Origin: an uncultured Clostridia bacterium
Lineage (GTDB): Bacteria; Bacillota; Clostridia; Christensenellales; Aristaeellaceae
Direction of reading: 5' to 3'
DNA length: 8,701 nt
NCBI GenBank assembly: GCA_934631025.1
Contig: CAKTXR010000086.1
Coordinates: 1 to 8,701 of the forward strand
The position numbers and the translations under genes are program-made. Positions 1 through 5,764 of the stretch are shown here, piece by piece. Each line of letters begins with the position of its first letter. The stretch's first letter is position 1. The notes under the pieces were generated by a model. That model was not told the DNA's origin, made no database searches, and saw nothing but the letters and a program-made list of their open reading frames with translations.

Positions 1-574
1 AGATGATCGTCTCGCAGCGCATGATCTGGCGCACAGTCATCGAGATGGCCTGAGAGGGCACGTCGTTCACCGTGGCGAACCAGCCCTCGCCCACCTGCTG
101 ACGGCGGCATCGCTCGTCCAGATTGACGACGATATACGCTTCGTCCGTCTCGAAATCAGCCGGCGGATCGTTGAAGGCGATATGGCCGTTCTCACCGATG
201 CCGATCAGGCCCAGATCGATGGGCGCGCTGCGCAGCTCTTCGGTCAGCGCGGCGATGCCCTCGCGCGTGCCGTTCACAAAATGCGCGCACTTGAGCGGAA
301 CGCGGCTGACAAAGCGCTCCTTCAGATATTTCCGGAAGCTCGCCGGATGCGTTTCGGGCAGATCGACGTATTCGTCCAGATGAAACATTTCGACCTTGCT
401 CCAGTCGACGTTCTGCCGCACGAGCGCGGAGAGCGTATCGAACTGCGACGCGCCGGTCGAGAGCACGATGCGCGCCGCGCCATGCTCTTTGACGGCGCTG
501 TTGATGACCTCGGCGGCCTGCCGCGCGGCCAGCTCGCCCATAAGGCGGCAGTTTTCGGCGACAATCACTTTCAT
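1..574 (-). CDS. nagB: NagB-like glucosamine-6-phosphate deaminase/isomerase family protein (3' end cut by window edge)
   Basis: The 191 visible codons match the family that converts glucosamine-6-phosphate to fructose-6-phosphate and ammonia in the cytoplasm. Motifs seen: STGASQFDTL at residues 39-48, FHLDEYVDLP at 64-73 (equivalent to the MDEY segment holding Asp72 of E. coli NagB), and GIGENGHIAFNDP at 125-137 with the active-site His131. The E. coli enzyme has NDGH and NEP in this last motif; here these read ENGH and NDP, so the residue matching Asp141 is Asn129 and Glu148 is Asp136. The segment CRRQQVGEGWF (156-166) also differs from E. coli NagB. It may therefore be a NagB-like paralogue acting on another amino sugar phosphate. 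The start ATG overlaps the stop of the aldo/keto reductase gene (ATGA), implying translational coupling. The C-terminus lies beyond position 1. Confidence 0.85.
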   Translation of the reverse strand, partial: MKVIVAENCRLMGELAARQAAEVINSAVKEHGAARIVLSTGASQFDTLSALVRQNVDWSKVEMFHLDEYVDLPETHPASFRKYLKERFVSRVPLKCAHFVNGTREGIAALTEELRSAPIDLGLIGIGENGHIAFNDPPADFETDEAYIVVNLDERCRRQQVGEGWFATVNDVPSQAISMTVRQIMRCETII

Positions 575-1707
575 AGTGCGCTCATCTCCTCCCGAATCTC
601 AGTCAGCTTCTGCCGAATGGCGATGTGCTGGGGACACTGCTTTTCGCACGCGCCGCATCCGACGCAGTGATCCGCGCCGCCCTCCTTTTCGGCGATGCGG
701 GCATACGACGGCTTGAAATCCGCGCCCTCACCGAACATGCAGGCGTTGTCATAGCCGCCGAATATGCGTGGGATCAGTACGCCGCGCGGACAGGGCTGAC
801 AGTACGCGCAGCCGGTGCAGCCCACGCGGATGCGCTGCTCGTAGGCTTTGCGCACGCGAGAAAGCATATCGCGCTGCCCGTCCGTCAGGCAGTGCGGCTG
901 GGCGCTGTCAAAGATGCGCAGGTTGTCGTCCAGCTGCTCCTCGGTCGACATACCGGAGAGGATGGTGACGAATTCCGGCTTGTCGAGCAGCCAGCGGAAC
1001 GCCCACTCGACCGGCGAGCGCTTTTCGTCCGCCGCATCGTAGATCGCCTGCACTTCCTTCGGGGCTGTGCGGGCCAGCGCGCCGCCGCGCAGCGGCTCCA
1101 TGACCACCACGCCGATACCGCGCTCGGCCGCGTATTTCTGAACGCCGGCATAGGTGGCCTGATTGAACTCGTCCAGCAGGTTCATCTGCACCTGAATGAG
1201 CTTCCAGTCATAGTCCTGCGCGATCTGCGCGAAAATATCGGCGTTATCGTGGAAGGAGAAGCCGGGATAACGAATTTTGCCCTTCTTCACCATGTCGTCA
1301 AGGAACTTATACGCGCCCAGATCGCGCATTTTGCGATAGGTTTCGGCACGCATGGCGTGCAGCAGATAGAAGTCCACATGATCGGTGCGCAGCTTGGTCA
1401 GCTGTTCGTCGAGGATATTCTCCATGTCCTCGTACTTTTCGACCTTCCACAGCGGCAGCTTGGTGGTCAGAGTGACCTTCTCGCGCCAGCCGCCCGAAAG
1501 CGCTTCGCCGACGACCGTTTCGCTCTCGCCGCCATGATAGGGATAGGCCGTATCGATGTATGTCACGCCGCTGTCTATGGCGTGATGGAGCATATTGACG
1601 GCGCGCTCGCGGTCGATCTCGCCGGTTTCGCGCGTGGGGAATCTCATGCAGCCGAAGCCCAGCGTGGACGCGGTGACGTCGGTGCCGGGGAAATGCCTGT
1701 ATTGCAT
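571..1707 (-). CDS. Aldo/keto reductase with C-terminal 4Fe-4S domain
   Basis: A 378-residue cytoplasmic oxidoreductase. Residues 1-290 form an aldo/keto reductase barrel with the catalytic tetrad visible as Asp52 and Tyr57 (DTAYPY), Lys83 (TTKLP) and His117 (DFYLLH). Residues 297-306 carry C-x2-C-x2-C-x2-C-P and residues 348-358 carry C-x2-C-x2-C-x3-C-P, together enough ligands for iron-sulfur clusters. This domain combination is common in anaerobic Firmicutes, where the substrate is usually unknown. The start is fixed by GAGGAGG eight bases upstream; that ribosome site is made of the last codons (Ser-Glu-Glu-Ala) of the kinase gene, whose stop lies 3 bases before the ATG. The gene ends in an ATGA overlap with the NagB-like gene. 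It is therefore the third gene of a regulator-kinase-reductase-deaminase unit. Confidence 0.93.
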   Translation of the reverse strand: MQYRHFPGTDVTASTLGFGCMRFPTRETGEIDRERAVNMLHHAIDSGVTYIDTAYPYHGGESETVVGEALSGGWREKVTLTTKLPLWKVEKYEDMENILDEQLTKLRTDHVDFYLLHAMRAETYRKMRDLGAYKFLDDMVKKGKIRYPGFSFHDNADIFAQIAQDYDWKLIQVQMNLLDEFNQATYAGVQKYAAERGIGVVVMEPLRGGALARTAPKEVQAIYDAADEKRSPVEWAFRWLLDKPEFVTILSGMSTEEQLDDNLRIFDSAQPHCLTDGQRDMLSRVRKAYEQRIRVGCTGCAYCQPCPRGVLIPRIFGGYDNACMFGEGADFKPSYARIAEKEGGADHCVGCGACEKQCPQHIAIRQKLTEIREEMSAL

Positions 1708-1710
1708 TTT

Positions 1711-3492
1711 TTATGCCTCCTCGCTGTAATCGTCCGCCGTGGCTTCCTCCTCGGCGGGCGTGCTCGTGTAGCGGGGCAGCGTGACGGAGAACTCCGTGCC
1801 TTCGCCCAGTTTCGAGTGAACCTCGATGGTGCCGCCCATGCTGACCACGATGTGCTTGACGATCGCCAGACCCAGACCCGTGCCGCCCATAGAGCGGGAA
1901 CGACCCTTGTCGACGCGGTAGAAGCGCTCGAACAGGCGCGGGATGTGCTCTTCGGCGATGCCTATGCCGGTATCGCTGACCAGCAGATAGGCGTTTTTCT
2001 CCGTGCCGTAGACCGACACGCGCACAGTGCCGCCCGGCTGGTTGTACTTGATGGCGTTCTCGATCAGATTGATGAGCAGCTGCTCCACGCGGTCGTTGTT
2101 GCCCCAGACGTAGATCGGCTCGCCGTTTTCGTTGATGCTCAGATCGACCTGCTTTTCCTTAGCGTGAATCTTGAGCATCTCGCACACGTCGTCAGCCATC
2201 TTGTCCAGCCTGAGCCGCCCCAGACTGACCTCGGTGTCGCCCGATTCCAGCTTGGAGATGGACAGTATGTCGTTGACCAGCCGCGTGAGGCGGTTGGCTT
2301 CCATCATGATGATGTTGAGGAACTTCTGCGCCATTTCGGGGTTGTTGATCGCGCCGGCCTGCAGCGTCTCGACAAAGCCGCGGATGGAGGTCAGCGGCGT
2401 TTTCAGCTCGTGGGACACGTTGGCGGTGAAGTCGGTGCGCATCTGCTCGAGCTTGCGCAGCTCGGTGATGTCCTCGATCATGGCCACCGCGCCGACGATC
2501 TGGCCGTCGCGCTTCATCGGGGAGATGTAGAGCCGCAGCGGCGTGCGGGCGCGGCCGGTCGTGCCCTCGCGCACAGCGATTTCGCCGGTGTATACGCCGT
2601 CCTGCGTCATGGCCTCGCTGAAGAGCGGCTCGAGATTGACGTCCTTGCTGATCTCGCCGATCTTTTTGCCCTCGCACGGCTCGTGAACGCCCAGCCGCGT
2701 CTTGGCCACGGAGGTCATCAGGATGACCTCATAATCGCTGTTGACGGCAAGCAGGCCGTTCTGCATCTGATTCATGACCACGCTCAGCGCCTGATTGCGG
2801 CTGCTCTGGCGCGTGAGCTGCTCGTTAATGCGCGCGGCGTTGGCGTTGATCTTCTCCACACGCGGCGCAAGATGGCCGTACAGCTCGACGCGCGCGTCAA
2901 AGCGCCCCTCGGCGAAGGCCTCGAACAGCCCCTCCATGCCCTGAACGAGCTGATCGCTCTCCCGCACGGAGAGATCGGTGAGCAGATAGCACAGCACGAT
3001 CAGCACGACGGCGATAAACGCAAATCGGCCGAAATGCCCCTCGAGCACCTGTGCGTAGGTGGGCGCCTTCGTCCAGACGCGCACCACCCAGCCGCGCTCG
3101 CTCAGCACGGAGGCGAACGTCGCGCGCGTGTTGCCGTATTCGATTGTGTCCGTACCCGAACCGTTGGCGCGCGCCAGCTCCACGTCGCCGGCCTTCTGCG
3201 CGTCGTCGTTCATCACGCGTGAATTAAAGAGCAGCTTTCCGTCGGCGTCCATGACGGCCAGCCCGACGCCGGCGCCCTGCGCCATCTCCTTCAGCCGAGC
3301 GTTCTCAGCATCGTCGAATGTTGAAAATGCCGCAGTGTCCAGATATTCTGCGGACATGCGGCATATATGCAACAGATTCTCCGTTGCGATTGCGGTCAGA
3401 TTATTCAGCGTCGCCTGAGCGTACACGACGACAAAGGCGATGCTGCAAAGGAGAGAGACGCAGGTTGCGGTAAAGGCAACCTTTCTCCTCAT
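1711..3492 (-). CDS. PhoR-like membrane sensor histidine kinase
   Basis: A 593-residue sensor kinase. Membrane segments lie at about residues 5-26 and 155-174 and enclose an external domain of roughly 130 residues with the pattern MDADGKLLFNS ... ANGSGTDTIEYG, which resembles the sensor domains of PhoR/PnpS kinases. A degenerate HAMP-like stretch (about 178-228) and a PAS-type domain (about 235-345) follow. The HisKA dimerisation box has SHELKTPLTS with phospho-acceptor His361. The ATPase domain has the N box (NLIENAIKYN, 475-484), G1 (DTGIGI, 507-512), F box (LFERFYRVD) and G2 (GGTGLGLAIVKHI, 536-548). The acidic tail is unremarkable. The ATG overlaps the response-regulator stop as ATGA, so the longer reading frame running upstream is not the real start. 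The partner is the regulator just upstream; phosphate sensing is an inference, as no pst or phoU gene is in view. Confidence 0.93.
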   Translation of the reverse strand: MRRKVAFTATCVSLLCSIAFVVVYAQATLNNLTAIATENLLHICRMSAEYLDTAAFSTFDDAENARLKEMAQGAGVGLAVMDADGKLLFNSRVMNDDAQKAGDVELARANGSGTDTIEYGNTRATFASVLSERGWVVRVWTKAPTYAQVLEGHFGRFAFIAVVLIVLCYLLTDLSVRESDQLVQGMEGLFEAFAEGRFDARVELYGHLAPRVEKINANAARINEQLTRQSSRNQALSVVMNQMQNGLLAVNSDYEVILMTSVAKTRLGVHEPCEGKKIGEISKDVNLEPLFSEAMTQDGVYTGEIAVREGTTGRARTPLRLYISPMKRDGQIVGAVAMIEDITELRKLEQMRTDFTANVSHELKTPLTSIRGFVETLQAGAINNPEMAQKFLNIIMMEANRLTRLVNDILSISKLESGDTEVSLGRLRLDKMADDVCEMLKIHAKEKQVDLSINENGEPIYVWGNNDRVEQLLINLIENAIKYNQPGGTVRVSVYGTEKNAYLLVSDTGIGIAEEHIPRLFERFYRVDKGRSRSMGGTGLGLAIVKHIVVSMGGTIEVHSKLGEGTEFSVTLPRYTSTPAEEEATADDYSEEA

Positions 3493-4190
3493 ATGCGATT
3501 CTCCTGTCTGTCGTTGAACTTGTAGCCCACGCCGCGGATGGTTTCGATGTAGTGCGCGTCGTCGCCCAGCTTCTGACGGATGTGGCGGATGTGAACGTCG
3601 ACCGTGCGGGTCTCGCCGTAGAACTCGTAGCCCCAGATGCGGTCGAGCAGGAAGTCGCGCGTGAGCACCTTGCCGCGGCTGATGACCAGCAGCTTGAGCA
3701 GCTCGAATTCCTTGAGGGTCAGGGAGAGCTTTTCGCCGTTGCGGAAGGCCTCGTAGTTGCCCACGTCGATGGTCAGGCCGCCGACGTGCAGTATGCCCTC
3801 TTCCTCGTTCTGCGGCGCGGCGCGGCGCAGCAGAGCCTTGACGCGGGCGATCAGTTCGCGCACGCTGAAGGGCTTGGTGATGTAATCGTCCGCGCCCATC
3901 TCCAGACCGAGGATCTTGTCCACCTCGTCGCCCTTGGCGGTCAGCATGATGATCGGAATATCGCTCGTCGTAGACGTGCTCTTCAGGCGGCGGCAAACCT
4001 CCACGCCGTCGATACCGGGCAGCATGATGTCCAGAAGGATCATGGCCGGACGCTCGTGAGCGCAGACAACCAGCGCGTCTTCGCCGTTGGCGGCGGTCAC
4101 AACTCGATAACCGGACGCCTCGAGATTGAAAGTAAGCAGTTCAAGGATATGAGCCTCGTCGTCGACGGCCAGAATGAGTTCGTTTGCCAT
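3489..4190 (-). CDS. OmpR/PhoB-family response regulator (PhoP/PhoB-like)
   Basis: A 233-residue DNA-binding regulator. The receiver domain (1-122) has the acidic pair Asp10-Asp11, phospho-acceptor Asp54 in LLDIMLPGIDG, Thr84 and Lys106 (DDYITKPF). The winged-helix domain (about 133-225) includes LTLKEFELLKLL, RTVDVHIRHIRQKLGD and the closing IRGVGYKF typical of PhoB-type proteins. The chosen ATG has AGGAG six bases upstream; an ATG two codons earlier would sit directly on that site and is unlikely. The stop overlaps the kinase start (ATGA), making a cognate pair. It lies 75 bases after nrdR without a clear terminator between, so it may be read through from the nrdR promoter; a TATAAA at 4209-4214 lacks a convincing -35 partner. 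Confidence 0.95.
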   Translation of the reverse strand: MANELILAVDDEAHILELLTFNLEASGYRVVTAANGEDALVVCAHERPAMILLDIMLPGIDGVEVCRRLKSTSTTSDIPIIMLTAKGDEVDKILGLEMGADDYITKPFSVRELIARVKALLRRAAPQNEEEGILHVGGLTIDVGNYEAFRNGEKLSLTLKEFELLKLLVISRGKVLTRDFLLDRIWGYEFYGETRTVDVHIRHIRQKLGDDAHYIETIRGVGYKFNDRQENRI

Positions 4191-4265
4191 GTGCATCTCC
4201 TCTTTCTTTTTATACTGGGAAAAAGCTATGAAACATTGGCGCATGGGCGCGCCGCCGAATCTCTG

Positions 4266-4724
4266 TTACTGTTTCCGGCTCCCGAGCAGCCTGTTAAGCT
4301 CCTCCTGGAAGTTTTGCAGATCTGCAAACTGCCGGTAGACGGAAGCGAAGCGGACATAGGACACCTCGTCGAGATCTTTAAGCCCCTCCATGACCATCTC
4401 GCCGATCTGCTCGCTGGTCACTTCCTGCTCCGAGGCGTAGGCCTTCATCTCGATCGAGCGCGTGAGCTTGTCGATGTCGGCCACCGAAACGGGGCGCTTC
4501 TCGCAGGCCTTCATGATGCCCTGCCGCAGCTTGCCGGAGTCGAACGGTTCGCGCCGTTTGTCCTTCTTGACGACCATCAGCGGAACGCTGTCGATTTTCT
4601 CATAGGTGGTGAAGCGGCGGCCGCAGCCCTCGCACTCGCGGCGGCGGCGAATGGCGTTTCCATCCTCCGTAGAACGCGAATCGACGACCCGACTTTCCTC
4701 ACACCCGCAGTAAATACATTTCAT
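4266..4724 (-). CDS. nrdR: Transcriptional repressor NrdR
   Basis: A 152-residue protein of the usual NrdR length (E. coli about 149). The N-terminal zinc ribbon begins MKCIYCGC and holds the ligands Cys3, Cys6, Cys31 and Cys34 around the conserved VVDSRSTEDGNAIRRRREC-type segment; FTTYEKID follows, then an ATP-cone domain from about residue 47 to 138. NrdR senses ATP/dATP through this cone and represses ribonucleotide reductase genes. The start was set at the MKC methionine, which begins the family; GGGGG lies seven bases upstream. Seven further codons upstream are open but not conserved. It sits downstream of sigG-ylmC, a neighbourhood often seen in Clostridia, but has its own strong promoter and is insulated by a terminator. 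Confidence 0.97.
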   Translation of the reverse strand: MKCIYCGCEESRVVDSRSTEDGNAIRRRRECEGCGRRFTTYEKIDSVPLMVVKKDKRREPFDSGKLRQGIMKACEKRPVSVADIDKLTRSIEMKAYASEQEVTSEQIGEMVMEGLKDLDEVSYVRFASVYRQFADLQNFQEELNRLLGSRKQ

Positions 4725-4747
4725 TCGATGTCCCCCATACAGCAAGC

Positions 4748-4795
4748 CTGTTTACATTTTACAGTTAACCGTTCATTCTGTCAAGTAGTTTACAG
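4748..4795 (-). promoter_or_regulatory. nrdR promoter with paired repeat motifs
   Basis: On the minus strand TTGACA (4784-4779) and TAAAAT (4761-4756) are separated by exactly 17 bases, an almost perfect vegetative sigma-A promoter, 32 bases before the nrdR start codon. Two related sequences overlap it: CTGTAAACTACTTGACAG (4795-4778) covers the -35 box and CTGTAAAATGTAAACAG (4764-4748) covers the -10 box. Their TGTAAA cores are 31 bases apart, about three helical turns. The placement suits a repressor pair; which protein binds is not shown by the sequence. Confidence 0.8.
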
Positions 4796-4797
4796 TG

Positions 4798-4820
4798 GAT
4801 TCGTGAATGATTCACAATTC
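4798..4820. promoter_or_regulatory. Imperfect dyad upstream of the nrdR promoter
   Basis: A 23-base imperfect palindrome whose core GTGAATGATTCAC (4803-4815) is a perfect 6+6 inverted repeat around one central base; 9 of 11 outer-to-inner pairs match overall. It ends 14 bases upstream of the nrdR -35 box, a position suited to a regulator-binding site. The stem lacks a following T-run on either strand, so it is not a terminator. No known regulator is recognised. Confidence 0.35.
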
Positions 4821-4847
4821 AAAAAGAAATTAGCGATCATTTCGACT

Positions 4848-4886
4848 AAAAAAACGCCCCGAATCCGCCCTGAAGCGGTGCGGGAC
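4848..4886 (-). terminator. Intrinsic terminator after ylmC
   Basis: In the minus-strand transcript GUCCCG (4886-4881) pairs with CGGGGC (4861-4856), one G-U pair included, and an inner CCGC/GCGG stem (4878-4875 with 4868-4865) closes a six-base loop. A run of seven U follows (4854-4848). It ends the sigG-ylmC transcript about 25 bases past the ylmC stop and separates it from the nrdR promoter. Confidence 0.85.
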
Positions 4887-4912
4887 GAGGCTCTGACGGG
4901 GTTTTGTGATCG

Positions 4913-5164
4913 TTAACGCTCGCTCTGACAGGCCTGATCCAGCTCGACGAGGATCACGTCGTCGCCGATGCGCCGCACCCGATTCCACGGAATGACGAAG
5001 CCCTCGCGCACGCTTTTGAGCACGCTTTTCCAGCCGGTCTGGCAGGGTACGATCAGCGCGACGGCGCAGGCCTGCTCGCTCAGCTCCAGATCGATGGGAT
5101 GGCCGTAGCGCTTGCCGTCGCAGATGTTGATGACTTCCTTATCGCGCAGTTCGGAAAAGGTCAT
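4913..5164 (-). CDS. ylmC: YlmC/YmxH family sporulation protein (PRC-barrel type)
   Basis: An 83-residue protein matching the small clostridial YlmC/YmxH family: it opens with SELRDKEVINICDGKRYG and ends with FVIPWNRVRRIGDDVILVEL, the two most conserved blocks. Members have a PRC-barrel-like fold and are linked to sporulation; the molecular role is not known. The ATG chosen has GGAGGTG about six bases upstream, whereas a start 14 codons earlier has no ribosome site and adds unconserved residues. It follows sigG by 82 bases, as in many Clostridia. Because sigG is broken upstream, this gene may have lost its usual promoter; a TATAAT at 5189-5184 lies too close to the ribosome site and has no good -35 box, so an own promoter is doubtful. 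Confidence 0.92.
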   Translation of the reverse strand: MTFSELRDKEVINICDGKRYGHPIDLELSEQACAVALIVPCQTGWKSVLKSVREGFVIPWNRVRRIGDDVILVELDQACQSER

Positions 5165-5246
5165 CGTTTTCACCTCCCCCTCAATTATATGCGTCCGTCC
5201 CGTCAAAGCCGCCCGAAAAGAAACGCCAAAAAGAAGCGGGCGCTTG

Positions 5247-5741
5247 TCAGACGTATTTCTTCATCTGCCGCAGCGCCGCCTTTTCCAGCCTGGAAACCTG
5301 TGCCTGCGAAATGCCGATTTCCTCGGCCACCTCCATCTGCGTGCGCCCCTCGAAATAGCGCCGCTCGATGATGCCCGCCTCGCGCTCGCTCAGGCGCGTC
5401 ATGGCCTGCTTGAGCGCCAGATCGCGCACCCAGTCGTCCGCGTCGACGCGATCGTCGCGCACCTGATCCATCACGCAGATGGGATCGCCGCCCTCCTGAT
5501 AGATCGGCTCGAACAGCGACACGGGGTCCTGTATCGCGTCCATCGCAAAGCCGACGTTTTCCGGCTCCTCACCGATTTCCCGCGCGATTTCGGCGATTTC
5601 CGGCTCGCGCCCCAGCTGATAGGTCAGGCTTTCGCGCGCCCTGAGCGCCCTGTAGGCCAGATCCCGCAGCGAACGGCTGACGCGGATGGGGTTGTTGTCG
5701 CGCAGATAGCGGCGGATTTCGCCGACAATCATGGGCATGGC
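5247..5741 (-). pseudogene. sigG: 3' part of split sigG, forespore sigma factor sigma-G
   Basis: The 164 codons from Ala (5741) to the TGA match the C-terminal two thirds of sigma-G, which directs late forespore transcription. Diagnostic blocks: PMIVGEIRRYLRDNNPIRVS, then AIQDPVSLFEPIY, GGDPICVMDQ, and the region 4.2 helix-turn-helix GRTQMEVAEEIGISQAQVSR. B. subtilis SigG is 260 residues, and homology here begins at about its residue 95, in region 2.3-2.4. The N-terminal region (anti-sigma contact, core binding, most of region 2) is missing. Upstream of the Ala codon the frame runs into recombinase sequence. No ribosome site precedes the first ATGs, so it is unlikely to be made alone. The remaining frame has no stop or shift, suggesting a recent break or a gene that is rejoined by recombination. 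Confidence 0.93.
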
Positions 5742-5764
5742 CGTCTGTTGTCGAAAAGGCGCTT

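Noticed and set aside
625..3222. An 865-codon open frame on the plus strand opposite the reductase and kinase genes
   Set aside because: It is antisense to two clearly recognised genes, its translation is rich in Ala/Arg/His/Val repeats with no family match, and such long antisense frames arise from GC-rich codon bias.
3493..3996. N-terminal extension of the kinase frame into the response-regulator gene
   Set aside because: The extension is Arg/Ala/Pro-rich shadow of the regulator; the ATGA overlap gives a clear start with the first membrane segment right after it.
4238..4253. GGCGC/GCGCC hairpin between nrdR and the response regulator
   Set aside because: The nearest T-run lies more than ten bases downstream, so it does not look like an intrinsic terminator.
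3552..4916. A 454-codon plus-strand frame opposite the response regulator and nrdR
   Set aside because: It is a shadow of well-supported genes and runs across the nrdR promoter region; no recognisable domain.
5210..5245. Hairpins after sigG (CGCCCG/CGGGCG with a 21-base loop; AAGC/GCTT followed by CTTTTT)
   Set aside because: One stem has too long a loop and no T-run, the other is only four pairs; not enough to call a terminator between sigG and ylmC.
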